In this document: piece by piece, positions 25,260-36,479 of the stretch | Layout of the letters: the number at the start of each line of letters is the position of its first letter | Numbering within the stretch: position 1 is the stretch's first letter | Source: Alnus glutinosa | Lineage: Eukaryota > Streptophyta > Magnoliopsida > Fagales > Betulaceae | NCBI RefSeq assembly: GCF_958979055.1 | Contig: NC_084886.1 | Location: forward strand, 312,501 to 376,500 | Direction: 5' to 3' | Length of the DNA stretch: 64,000 nucleotides | Made by a program: the position numbers and the translations under genes | Notes under the pieces: model-generated | Databases searched by the model: none | What the model was told of the DNA's origin: nothing | The model's input: the letters and a program-made list of their open reading frames with translations, nothing else

Positions 25260-25311
<52 letters not shown>

Positions 25312-26017
25312 GGAACAAGTAGTAACAGACAAAACCATCCATTAATGCTTAGCTAATTCCATCGTATACAAAACAAAATCCTTTCTTCCAACTTCTTGAT
25401 CTTCCCATTCCTTACCCGCCCTTCGTCCCCTAATTATTTTCATTCTGCCCACGAATAATCTATAATAATTTACAGAGAATTGTAACATATAGGTTTCGAC
25501 AAGCATGTATGGGCCTAACAAAAGTCAACTTCAAAGAAACCTTTAATTAAAATTAGATAATGTGATTGTTCAGAGTATTTCTAGCAATAATGGTCATTTT
25601 AGCTAGTTAAAAAGCTTACTTTCCTATTTTGCCTGCTCTTTTTTTAATACAAACTTCAACAGATTATCTATTTTACTCTCTATTTTCTTTAAATATCAAT
25701 TTTCAATCAATTTTTTTTTTTTTTCACTTCATTTTTTTATTCATTTTCCACTCAACCCCTTTCCCATGTTTGTCTTCCACACCGAGAGAAACCAAAAGAG
25801 AGAAACGGATACAGTTCGAAGATTGGGGAGAGTCTGTCTCGATCCGGTGCTTGTCATGGTCTAGTGGAAAGCGTAATCCGCCATTTTGGAGAGAGAAAGT
25901 TGGGGGGTTGGCTATGGGCAGCTTCGCTGGAAATAGAGGGGCTGGTTCTGCGTGTTTGCGGAGCAAGTCTTCTTGTGATTTGTGGCACTTGGAAGAGGTA
26001 TTTTGGAGTGAGCAAAA
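24858..26017. other. Intergenic and leader-like sequence before the NPY-like fragment
   Basis: No gene is supported at 24858-25620. From about 25630 the sequence resembles a plant promoter and 5' leader: pyrimidine tracts, then GAGAGAGTCTG-type sequence leading into the ATG at 26018. Two upstream ATGs (25864, 25912) open short frames of 61 and 36 codons. Confidence 0.4.
25263..25311. repeat. Compound (TC)n(AC)n microsatellite
   Basis: A TC run followed directly by an AC run. It generates a spurious Arg-Glu-rich minus-strand frame. Confidence 0.95.
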
Positions 26018-26065
26018 ATGAAGTTTATGAAATTGGGTTCGAAGCCTGATGCATTTCAAGCATGA
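26018..26065 (+). pseudogene. Orphan start exon of NPY-type BTB/NPH3 protein
   Basis: The frame from ATG 26018 codes MKFMKLGSKPDAFQA and then hits TGA at 26063. MKFMKLGSKPD is the hallmark N terminus of the NAKED PINS IN YUC (NPY) family, BTB-NPH3 proteins that act with AGC kinases in auxin-dependent organ formation. In intact relatives this exon continues a few residues to a splice donor before the BTB domain. Here the frame closes at once, and no BTB or NPH3 coding was found in the following 2.6 kb on either strand. It is therefore probably a truncated or rearranged gene remnant retaining its leader. A rare exon structure with a distant second exon is the alternative. Confidence 0.5.
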
Positions 26066-28682
26066 TTTGTTGTACTTCTGTGGACAAGAAGCTTTTTTCT
26101 TTGATTTTGGGGTCTTTTGTGGGACTCCATATCGAAGCTGTGGGACTTGTAGTGTTTCCCCTCCATCTGAACCGGAGCTTGTCGTGGAGGTGGGGGAGAT
26201 CAGACAACTATATGAGAGAGATAATAATAAAATAAAGTTTGTAGTGTGAACGGTAAATTTACTGTTCATTCTAAAAGAAAAAACTGCACTGTGGCTATGC
26301 TATTCTACTGGAGAGAAAAAAAAAATGCTAACAAAAATATTGATAATAGTCAAATTTGACTATTATTACTAAGGATTTACCTACTTTATCAGAAATGCTA
26401 TAAGCAGCCACAGCCGTAGTGCGTATCAAATTCGTGCATCCATCAGGGTTATGGATATGATCTCTCCCCGTTCCTGTCCCATCTTCGTTAAGGTTTTGTT
26501 TTCTTCTCCATCTATCTACTTATTATATCGATCTATGAATCAAAATTATATAAGCAACAAGCTATTTGCACAAACCAAGTAAACGTTCCTGCACTTGCTG
26601 GCGACTGAGGCAAACGCCGGTTCAAGCTCTCACCAAGGGTGAGGAATGAGGAGTTCAGGAGTTGGGTAAGGATAATGTATATATCACCAACCAAACCCTC
26701 GAACAATGTGGATGTCACACTGTCAAGCCATCAAAGAAAATATGCTCTGGAGCAGTAAGGCGCAAGCAAGGGCCAAGGAGCACACTCAATTCTCAGCTAG
26801 TCACCAATCGCAACACATTCTCAATTTCGCTTGCGAGTTTAACATTCTATCAGTTACAACATTGACTACCCTATACTGAATCAACTGCGACGCACTAACA
26901 TTATAAGAATGAACGCAAACTAGAATGTTTTCTACTTGACCTTCCAGCATTGAATAGACGTGTCAGCATAACTCCATAATAAGCAATTACCGTGTCAGCA
27001 CAAGGACTATCTTATTCGCAACCAAATCATTAGATTCTAACAATAACAACACATTAATCACAGACTGGAGCACTTTAACAACCAGAGACTAAAGAAGCTC
27101 AGAGAGGATCCTTATCAAACCACAGCTAATAAATTTCAAATAAGTCTGATATTTATAAGCAGATTTTATCTGTGAGCCAAAAGAGCAATGTTTCGTCCTT
27201 GGGTCAGTTATTAGGACTCGCCAAAACCCAAAGAAATTCCACAACAGAATTTTAAACAAATTCAATGATCACAAATGATCCTAATCAAAACAATTAATTG
27301 AATTTTTTAAAAAAAAATAAATAACGCAACACAGGAATATTTAGTGGCCAATAACAAATAATAAAAAGCATCAGTACAATTTAGAGAAAATTGCTGAAAA
27401 CACATTTTCACACGATCTCTTATCCAGGATTAAAAAAAAAACTGCAACATACAAAGCCACTCTTTCAAAAAATAAAAATAATAATTAACAAACCAAAACT
27501 TGTAGAATTTTTTTTTTATTATTATTTTTTTCATAGATAAGACTTGTAGAATTTTGAATATACATTTGTTAAAGCTTGCTACCTCAAGGTAGAACTGGAA
27601 AATTGAACTAGTAGCTCCTACAATTCTTGAGAGTAATGAAGCAGTATTCTATTTATCAGGGAACCATAACATGAATAGGAAAGGAACGAAATCATGATAA
27701 AATAGTTTACATATCCTCCAATATATTAAAAACTTGAGAGAAAGATTGAGCTCCAATCTCATATTTTCAACAAGTTTTCCGTCTTCCATCCAGACCATAT
27801 TCAAGGAACACGATTTCTCACAAATTCCCAATTTAGTTAAATTTAGTTAAGTTGTTTTTATCCTTGTTAGGAAAAAGAAAAAGAAAAAGAGAGAGAGACA
27901 AAAGATAACTGCATATGTGCATCTCTGCCGGTATAAATTGATGATATATTTGAAACATAACTACTAAAAGGCTTACTAAAATCCAATTGGCATAAAAACT
28001 TCTAACATTGACTCCACGCAGAACAATTGAAGAGGTCCTACTAGTGTGTGCAACTCCTTACAAAAAAAAAACACATAGACAGGAAGCATGCCAAGATCAT
28101 ACTAAAAAGGGGAAAAATCCAAATAACTAAGACACTATAGAAGAGAAATCCCAGGCATATTGATCATCATCTAAAAGAAATCCCAGAAAGAAATAACTTG
28201 TCACCCAAAATGTATGTATATTGGTCATCAAATCCCAGGCATTTCAAGCATCAAATACAAGTTTTACTAAGATGTCAACAGAGCATTGGTTTCTAAAGGT
28301 AGAAGCATTCTTCTGAACTTGATCACGAGTAAAAACTTAAATTGATAAAAATGATTCAACAAGAGCCTTCGAAAGAGCAGTAAAATTGCAAAAACAATCA
28401 AACCACACTGGTTGGGATTGTCAGCAACATCCAAGGGCAACAACACTTTGATGTCCATAAGACATCGCAACTAAAGAAAAGCAACGAGCATGACAAATTG
28501 GGAAATGATACAATTAGTAATGTCAAACAAAAACAAGTTCCATTTCACCAAATAAAATTTAAGATACGAACAACAACGTAACAATAGATGTCCAAAACTT
28601 GTTCCTAAAGTAATAACACATATCAAAACAAAAACCAGGCGCGCCCCACAGGAACTCTACTAAGCAAACAGCCAACAATTAA
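26066..28682. other. Intergenic, no supported gene
   Basis: AT-rich. A short inverted segment near 26240-26430 (AGTCAAATTTGACT, TTACTGTTCATTCT) may be a MITE remnant. Open frames at 26533-26865, 27649-27831 and 28267-28470 show no domains. The last few hundred bases are probably 3' UTR and downstream flank of the eS27 gene. Confidence 0.45.
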
Positions 28683-29295
<613 letters not shown>

Positions 29296-29437
29296 CTTGA
29301 CCAGAGAGAGAAGCTGACAATGAAGCGAATCCTAGAAGAAGAAGCTGATAAAGAACGCGAACTCTAGAAGAAGCTCTGCCGAGAGCGCGAGAACGTCCGA
29401 TGACTGCAGTCGAAGGAGAGGTTTTGGGAAATCAGGA

Positions 29438-29470
29438 TCAATATAAAGGGCTTGGTGAAAGATGTGGGCC
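29438..29470 (-). promoter_or_regulatory. Likely eS27 promoter elements
   Basis: About 145-175 bp upstream of the eS27 ATG, the minus strand has GGCCCA (29465-29470, a site II-type TGGGCC element common in plant ribosomal-protein promoters) and a TTTATATT stretch (about 29440-29447) that could serve as TATA box. Position and motif support this, but function is inferred. Confidence 0.4.
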
Positions 29471-29820
29471 GTTAGATTTGGAGTCAATTAGATCTCAGCG
29501 CTTCATTTGTCCTGTCTGAGGTATCTAGGGCAACACTGGCCTGAAGGGTATAAACGTCTATTACATGGCTTTTTTTAAAATTTTTTTTTTTATTATTATT
29601 ATTCTTTTATGCTTCTCGTTTTGACTTTCGCTGTTTTCGCATCCTCACCCGGCAGGTCACGCCTATTTTCACCGCCTGATTTTTTTTTTTCACCACCTGA
29701 TCACTCACTAGAGACTACTTCTAAGTCTTCTATACACACGTTTTTTGGTTCTGACCAAATACTTAGTAGTCAAAAATTAAATCCATTTTATTTTAGCGGA
29801 AGAATGCGCTTTACGATTTA

Positions 29821-30116
29821 GGATCGTTTGCGAATTTAAAATGTACGATTTAAAATAATAATTTTAAAATGTGTGATTTAAAAATATAATTTTTAAAAAC
29901 GTAATTAAGGGTTTGACAAAATTAAATTAACTTTTAAAATCACAAATTAGTCTTTAAAATTCTGCGTTTTTAAAAAAGCATTATCTTACCTGTAATTTGA
30001 AAAAGTATAGTTTCTGCGTTTCCAAATTACAACTTTTAAAAACAAAGTTTTCAGTTTTAAAATTTAGTTTAAAATCACATTTATTATTTACGAAAATTGC
30101 AATCATAAACGCACCC
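29821..30116. mobile_element. Tourist/Harbinger-like MITE
   Basis: A 296-bp AT-rich element with ends GGATCGTTTG and the complement GGGTGCGTTT, flanked by the 3-bp TTA (29818-29820 and 30117-30119). TTA duplication with GG...GTTTG ends fits PIF/Harbinger MITEs. A relative lies at 39987-40127. Confidence 0.6.
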
Positions 30117-30119
30117 TTA

Positions 30120-30473
30120 CTTTCTCGTAAGATTTTTTAACCTAGGAAGTTGGAAATTTGGAATCACGTGGACTTTAAGTGGTAAAAAGGCTTTATTCGT
30201 TAATTACTTAATTCTGTAGACATATTTCATTGCGAAATATGTTCTCTCTTCTTTTTCTTCTTTTTTTTTCTTTTTTAGGTAGAAATTATATGATATCTTG
30301 GTACAATTGTGTACCGATGAAGTGATGATACAACCTATTATTTTTTTATCAAATGAGAGTTTGATTTTATATAAAATGTTTGAAATATTTGCTAGGCCAT
30401 AAGGTTAGCCCAATAAAAATTTATGAGACCCTTAAGTGATTCTAGGTTGTTATATTTTAGACAGGAGACAAAA
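30120..30473. other. Intergenic, no feature seen
   Basis: AT-rich filler between a MITE and the Cassandra element. Nothing supportable. Confidence 0.5.
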
Positions 30474-30533
30474 TGTAACGATCCACCTCCAATGACACAA
30501 TATTGTCCGCTTTTGGCTCTCCAAATCAGACTT

Positions 30534-30597
30534 TTCAGGAGGTCACCCATCCTGGGATTGCTCTCGCATAAGCACGCTTAACTGCGGAGTTCTGATA
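30534..30597 (-). repeat. 5S rRNA-like segment in left-hand Cassandra LTR
   Basis: The complement closely matches the 3' half of plant 5S rRNA, including the internal promoter region (ATCAGAACTCCGCAGTTAAG, GCGAGAG, GGATGGGTGACC). It is not a functional 5S gene because the 5' half is missing. Confidence 0.85.
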
Positions 30598-30853
30598 GGT
30601 TCATGACCATCACGACTTTAAAACGCGTTGTGTCATAAATGGTGCATTTATACATATAAGCACATCCTCATTCCCAGGCGATGTGGGACGTCACAATCAC
30701 CCCCTCTTTGGACCCAGCGTCCCCGCTGGCGTCCCTCATTGGGCTTGTGCACGCTCCCATCATCTCAGGCTGGGCAATGGCTCTGATACCATTTGTAACG
30801 ACCCACTCCCAATGACACAATATTGTCCGTTTTTGGCTCCCCAAATCAGACTT

Positions 30854-30917
30854 CCCAAGAGGTAACCCATCCTGGGATTACTCTCGCAGAAGCACGCTTA
30901 ACTGCGGAGTTTTGATA
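30854..30917 (-). repeat. 5S rRNA-like segment in right-hand Cassandra LTR
   Basis: Sister of the segment at 30534-30597, with some substitutions (for example GGATGGGTTACC in place of GGATGGGTGACC). Confidence 0.85.
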
Positions 30918-31266
30918 GGTTCATGACCATCATGGCTTTAAAACGCGTTGTGTCATAAATGGTACATTTATACATATAAGCACATCCTCATTCCCAAGCG
31001 ATATGGGACGTCACACAAAACCATATGGGAACTCTTATTTGTCTCTCTTGTTTGAAGAGAGAAACTCTATAAGATTTTTCTTCCTTAGTCTCTACGGAGA
31101 CAAATCTAGTCATTTGTAAGTTTGATTGAGGGAGGAGATATGGAGCTTGTTTTTCCCTTTCTTTTATTCTCTTCGGCTTTCATTTGTTTTTCCCTCCACC
31201 AGCATAGTCCAACCTTGGTAATGGTGTTTTCATCTCCTCTCCTGCATAGATCGGTTGTCATCCGCC

Positions 31267-32890
31267 CAGGGCGGGCTCGATATATTTTGGGGTCTAAAGT
31301 GAGAATTTTAAACGAGGCCTTTTTTTGTGGGCCCCACTCTTAGTGTTGGTTGTTTTTGAAAATAAACTGTGACTTCTAATTAATCGTATGTGTGTGATAG
31401 TGTACAACAAAATATTAAAATGCGAAAATTAAAGGAGACAGATATTTTGTTAACGAAATTAAAACTCAATTAAGAGAAAAATCACTTCGGGGCAGCCAAA
31501 CTCATGATATCCATTATTCAGAAGACAAAGCTAATACATAGATAATAACACTCACATAGTCACATACCCCGATGCAGCAATCATACCTATTACTCTAACA
31601 CGTACCTATACGTAAACGCTTCCCAAAAAAGCACACAACGGCAACGGCTTGAGAGCTATCAGATTTTCAATATCTTCCTAAACACCATCTCTAAGCTACA
31701 AGGAATTCACTACTAAATTCATGAAATAATGCATGCCTAGAGCTTCTTATTTATAGGCTTTACAAATCCTAATTCTAGTCAGAATCGGAGTCTCCGGCAC
31801 ATGCGTCCGGACGGCAATCTTGGGCTTCCGGACGGTCAACTGTTTCTGTGTCTGAAAAGAAATTCTGAAACTTCTTGAATTCTGGAGAGCGTCCGGGTGC
31901 TTTATCTTTTCGTCCAAACGCTGGGCCTTATAGACATTCAAGTTGTAGCATTTTTTGTTAGCTTTCCAACTACACCAATTTCGTCTCAATCTGATACTTA
32001 AGCAAAAAGTTATGATAAAAATATTGAGACGTGTTCAAAAGCCTCCAAACACTGAGGGGCGTCCAGACGGCTTGACCGAGCGTCTGGACAATCAACTATA
32101 ATTGCCTTTCCAAAATAGCGCTGAAAGCTTCTCATATCAAGACCTTGTCCAGACATGTTGCTCTAGCGTCCGGACAGTTGCATAATACTTTCTCAATTAG
32201 TGTCTTCTCGAAAATCCGAATACTTGAAGGACTCGGAAAGTTTGACCTAGCGTTCGAACGGTGTTGCCCTATCATCTGGACGAATGCACTGCCATAAGGC
32301 CATAAGCTTCTCGACACTTGGAAGAGCCCAGACGCCTTCAAAGGCTCGTCTGGACGGTTGCATGGGATCCAACTTGTTTGGATGGAATCTTGTGTAGAAT
32401 CTTCATGAACATCTTCTAGAAGCATGTGAACTGTCACTTGTCATAATATAAGGCACTGTCCATAACACCTGAAGACTCTGAAATAAAACGGCATGCCTGT
32501 GAAATAATGCAACCTTACAAATATAGTGTTTTTGCTAACAGAATGTAGCCAATAAAAAACTAACAGTTTTTGTAGAGTTATGACTTGTATTTCAATAAGT
32601 CTTCATTGGTTTCCTTGTAATCTACTTCCTTTCAATCGAGTCCCCTAATATGTTGATATTAATTGTTGTGTTCTTGGGCCTTTAACTATTTCGTTTTCTA
32701 TTGAAGTTAAAAAGTCTCAAAAGAAGAAATCATGCTTCTTTTATTTTTTTTTCAAAATCATTCCAGATTATGATTGAGTGATTTTTTTTTTTTTTTTTTT
32801 TTCTTCGGAACAAACATGTCTTTGGGGGCCTTATTCTACTTGGGAGCCTTAGGCAACTGCCTAACTCGCCTTATAGTTGAGTCGGCCCTG
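31267..32890. mobile_element. hAT element interrupted by a solo LTR
   Basis: The ends CAGGGCGGGCTC and complement CAGGGCCGACTC are bracketed by an exact 8-bp duplication CATCCGCC (31259-31266 and 32891-32898). Of the 1624 bp, about 1.09 kb is a later solo LTR insertion (31448-32540), leaving a hAT element of about 530 bp with no transposase. Near the ends GGGGTCTAAAGTGAG and GGGGGCCTTATTCTACTTGGGAGCC are typical non-coding hAT-MITE sequence. Confidence 0.8.
31448..32540 (-). mobile_element. Solo LTR with repeated CGTCCGGACG motifs
   Basis: On minus it begins TGTTAGCAAAAAC and ends GTTAACA, the TG...CA form of an LTR, about 1.09 kb. A TATA box (CCTATAAATAAGAAGC) lies on minus near 31742-31758, followed by about 300 bp of leader-like sequence. 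The upstream half carries at least seven imperfect copies of CGTCCGGACG(G) or its complement between 31805 and 32360. No 5-bp target duplication is evident and no internal retrotransposon sequence is present. The superfamily is not determined. Confidence 0.6.
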
Positions 32891-32898
32891 CATCCGCC

Positions 32899-33341
32899 TC
32901 CTTTCCAACTTCTGGCAGCCCACTATTACACTCATCCTCGATTTTGGTGTCGTCACGGATTTGGCTTTTCCAAAGCCAGATATTTTTTTATCCACCACTC
33001 TGGTCCAACTACACGCCTCACCAACATCTCCATTGGCTGTTCCATTGTCCTGCATGCCTCCATTTGAGAACCACGTGCTGGTGCATGGCCTTCACGCTCC
33101 CCCCTGCTATTGCTCTCCACCGTCGTTACCTCGGTTGTCTCTTTCGGAACCCTTTTCTTGGCTTTGTTTTGGTCCTTTGTAGCCGCATTAGTTCCATTTA
33201 TTGGCCAAGTCATTTATTTGGCACATTCCCGCTAGTTACCTTGTTACTTTATTTATGTGTTACTTTGTTTTAGCACTGTCGTCTATTATTTTTGGGCTGT
33301 TGTTTGGTTGCATACCCTTTTTTTGTTTTGTTTGTTTGTTG
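32899..33341. other. Host sequence right of the hAT element, possible old coding remnant
   Basis: Composition is balanced and several frames stay open at 32877-33273, but no domain is recognisable and no frame is favoured. It continues the sequence left of the hAT target site, so the element split an older unit of unknown nature. Confidence 0.35.
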
Positions 33342-33440
33342 TTTTTTTTTTTTTACATGTCCATATAAGAGAGGGAAGAGAGATTCGAACTAGTGACGTC
33401 CGCTTTATAAGGTGTGGCCCTAGCCGATTAAATTACCATT
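33342..33440 (-). mobile_element. tRNA-derived SINE, copy 2
   Basis: On minus: a degenerate A box (TAATTTAATCGG), AAGCGGACGTCACTAGTTCGAATC containing the B box (complement of 33381-33390), then TCTCTTATATGGACATGT and an A tail. It is the same family as 16641-16752. Confidence 0.7.
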
Positions 33441-33499
33441 TTTTTTTTAACACTGTTACAATTCCCTTATTCTCCCTACCCATATCCGAATAGGAAAAA

Positions 33500-34090
33500 A
33501 AAAAAAAAAAAAAAAAAAACTGATGGAGTCTAGTTTGGCATTTTATAGCTACTCCTAAACATTCCTTTGTGTTATGGTTGGGTATAAGAGATAGTCTAAC
33601 AACAGGAGAGAGGCTTCAAAAATGAGTTTTCAAAGGGGATGTATTGTGCTTATTTTGTAGGAGTTGTATTGAAGGTCGAGATCACCTCTTCTTTCAACGA
33701 GGTTTCTGCAAAAGAATTTGGAAAGCAGTAATGAGAAAATGATTAGTAGAAGATCCAAATACAAACTGGGATGATATTACCAACCACACCAACAAGTCGA
33801 TATATGTGTCCCTAAGAAACCATGGGCCACAGCAGCAAGGCCATGCACCTTGACAGTGCATGAGTCGCACCCACACTGATCCTTTTACCAAGTACTTTTG
33901 AACCTTCTCCAAACAACATTTGTGCCCGGGGCAGCTCAACAATTACGCGGCCGTTGAAGGCCTCCCATAGAAAATTACTAATAAAGATTTATTCCATAAA
34001 AAAATATTTAAAGCTCTAATTATTGTTAATATTATTTAATTAAAGCCTCTATTTTGGTAAACAAGTAATTAGAGAAGGTATTAATATTAT
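33500..34090. other. Intergenic, no supported gene
   Basis: It starts after an A run of more than 20 bases (33494-33519). A minus-strand frame at 33694-33942 is featureless. Nothing else is supported. Confidence 0.45.
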
Positions 34091-34099
34091 TTGATTCTT

Positions 34100-34210
34100 T
34101 CTTTCTTTTTTTTCTTTTTTTTGACATATCCATTCAAGAGGGAGAAAAAGAGATTCGAACCAATGACCTCCGCTTCATGAGACGTGACCTCCATTCAGCA
34201 AGATTAAAAA
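34100..34210 (-). mobile_element. tRNA-derived SINE, copy 3
   Basis: On minus: CATGAAGCGGAGGTCATTGG then B box GTTCGAATCT, a TCTCCCTCTTGAATGGATATGTC tail region and an A-rich 3' end. It is flanked by TTGATTCTT at 34091-34099 and 34211-34219, a plausible 9-bp duplication. The 5' part with the A box is degraded. Confidence 0.7.
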
Positions 34211-34219
34211 TTGATTCTT

Positions 34220-35280
34220 CAGTATTCTATTATTTAAACAATGGGTATTTCTTTGGGCCGGTTAGGGTGCATTTTTAATGCTAAGAAGATGAAAAAAATA
34301 AAAAAACCATATGTATCGTCTACACATAGTCTAAAATATACAAAAATTGGCATCAAACTAGTTTAAGGACAAAGATTTTCTCTTAATCGGGTTGGATGAA
34401 CTTCCTTCAATCAAGTTTATAAAAATGCATGTGTTCATTTGCACGTAAGATGTACATACATTTTTAATAGCAATGACAAAGTTAAAAGAAAATTTATTAA
34501 AAAAATTTCTTTCACCCAGAGACTCTCTCTGTGTTGGATCCAAATCCAAAGTCAAACCCCCAAGATTCAAGATCTGAAAGAACATGAACAAAATCAAACG
34601 CAAGCCAGATGAAGAATCTTCTCTCATCAAAACCCCTCTCTTCCCTCGTAGCTTTGGATCGTTTCCGGTAACCAGCACTTCAGTGACGATGATCAATTGT
34701 ACAAAGGAAATTGTGCCTTTGTGCCTGACGAGAATTCTTGTGTAGAGTGGGGGATATTTTGGAGGGCACTTGTGTAAATATTATTTTGTACATAAAAGGG
34801 ATAACTATTTCACACTTTTTTTTTTATATATACATAATAGTTATTCTTATAGGATACTTATTATTAGGAATAAAAAACTTATAAAGCTATGAAAGAGCTA
34901 TTCTTATTCCATTAGATGGTTTAGCCCTTCTAAAAATCATGTCCTCAAGGAAAAATTATGCAAATTCATGTTCTTTCTCATCTCATTTTTAAAATTACTA
35001 TTCAATTTGAAAGATCTACATTAGGTCCCACAAATCCAATTATGAATTTAAAACTTGGTTATACGAAGATAAATATGAGATGGTTAGATAATGGATGTGC
35101 ATGTTCCGTCCTAAAGACTTCTTTCCATTCTCTTGGTCTTGGTGTGAAGTGTATACATACACGACTCGTCTTGTTGGTGAGGACTAGGACTTAGAAAAAT
35201 AGGTGCAAAATAGGAAGTTGAAGGAGTTCTTCGAAAGACCTAGGGTTATCCGAGTAGCTCGAGCAGGAGTTCTTGCAGGA
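34220..35280. other. Intergenic, no supported gene
   Basis: AT-rich with short frames lacking domains (34358-34696 minus, 34958-35194 plus). No transposon ends were recognised. Confidence 0.45.
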
Positions 35281-35795
35281 GTTTTATAGCAATATCCATT
35301 TTTCTTTGATGTATACGACCCGTAGAAATCTTCTCTCTGTGTGTTAAAGAAAGAAGATAAAATACAAAACTAGCCATGCTAATTGTTTTGTTATACACGT
35401 ATTATGTAATAAAATTCTTCATTTTTATTTTAGATTGTGTTTATTATGTTTTTGGTGTATAGTGAAAACATAGTATATGAGGAGGAAAAAAAAATCGGCC
35501 TTCCCAAAGATAACTTATTGGCTTCGCCGTCTAAGTTTTATAGCAGTATAAATTTTTTATTGTATGCGACCCTAACCTGTATAAATATTCTCATTGTGCG
35601 TTAAAGAAAAAATATAAAATACAAAATTGGTCAAGCTAATTGTTTTGTTATACACGCATTATGTTATAAAATTAATCATTTTTAATTTAGTTTGTGTTTA
35701 TTTTATTTTTGTGTATGGTGAAAACATAGTACACGAAGAGAAAGAAAAAAAAAAAAAAATGGCCCTCCCAAAGATAACTTATTGGCTATGGTGTC
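35281..35795. repeat. Two-unit tandem repeat, about 254 bp each
   Basis: Unit 1 starts GTTTTATAGCAATAT at 35281 and unit 2 GTTTTATAGCAGTAT at 35535. Both share GATAAAATACAAAACT-like, GCTAATTGTTTTGTTATACA and CCAAAGATAACTTATTGGCT. The units are clearly diverged, so this is an old duplication of non-coding sequence of unknown origin. Confidence 0.75.
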
Positions 35796-35799
35796 TAAC

Positions 35800-36471
35800 G
35801 AGTTCTGAATATAAATGTCAAAATCAAAACCAAGCTTAAAAACGAGAGTTAAGGCCCTGACCTAGCTGGAGGTAGGGTTGAGAAGGCAGTTACGGTTAGT
35901 GATTGTTGACTAAAACCACTAATCGCAATCACCTAGGTAGCTAACCGCTTTTTAAAAGATTGGGCCTTCTGAACCTCTTTTTGGTGTTGGGCCTTTAAAA
36001 AAAAAAAAAAAAACCCTCTTTGGGATGAAAGGATGATTACACAAGATATTTTTCATTTAAAAATAAGAGAAAAATGTCAAATTAATTTTTTTTAATTGAC
36101 CTAATTTAAAAGTCATGAGAAACAAGAAAGGGAAGGCAGTACCATATTCATTTCTCCATTGCACTAAATATGGAAAGACAATATACATATGGAAAGACGG
36201 TGGAAGGCCAGTCGTAAGCAATCGCGGCAATAGGGATTGTAAGTTTATGATGAGTGATAAAAGATCCTCATCATCAGATGAAGATTAGGGGAGGCCACCT
36301 AATAAACAGCAGCAACATGATAATCTTGATGAAGGATGAAGCAGTAATTGATCGACCCAACTTTAATCAACAAACAATGAGGAACTTTTATCACTTATTC
36401 AACCATTTAAAAAAAAATTAATTTTTTATCACATAGAGAAATAACTTTTGCACATCTCTTATATATATATT
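35800..36471. other. Intergenic, no supported gene
   Basis: AT-rich, with homopolymer runs. No gene, RNA or transposon end is recognised. Confidence 0.45.
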
Positions 36472-36479
36472 AAAAAAAA

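Larger units (their letters stand above)
30474..31015 (-). mobile_element. Cassandra TRIM retrotransposon with 5S rRNA-like LTRs
   Basis: A complete 542-bp TRIM in minus orientation with exact CAAAA duplications (30469-30473 and 31016-31020). Two 222-bp LTRs (30474-30695 and 30794-31015) enclose a 98-bp core. On minus the core begins with the tRNA-Met primer site TGGTATCAGAGCCA (complement of 30778-30791) and ends with a purine tract AAAGAGGGGG. Each LTR carries a segment in 5S rRNA sense on minus, such as CTCCGCAGTTAAGCGTGCTT and CCAGGATGGGTGACCTCCTG. This is the defining feature of the Cassandra family. By eye the LTRs differ at about 17 positions, so the insertion is not recent. It has no coding capacity, so mobilisation would need enzymes from other elements. 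Confidence 0.95.

Noticed and set aside
30534-30917. 5S rRNA genes
   Set aside because: Only the 3' half of 5S is present and both copies lie inside Cassandra LTRs with primer site and target duplication, so they are retrotransposon parts.
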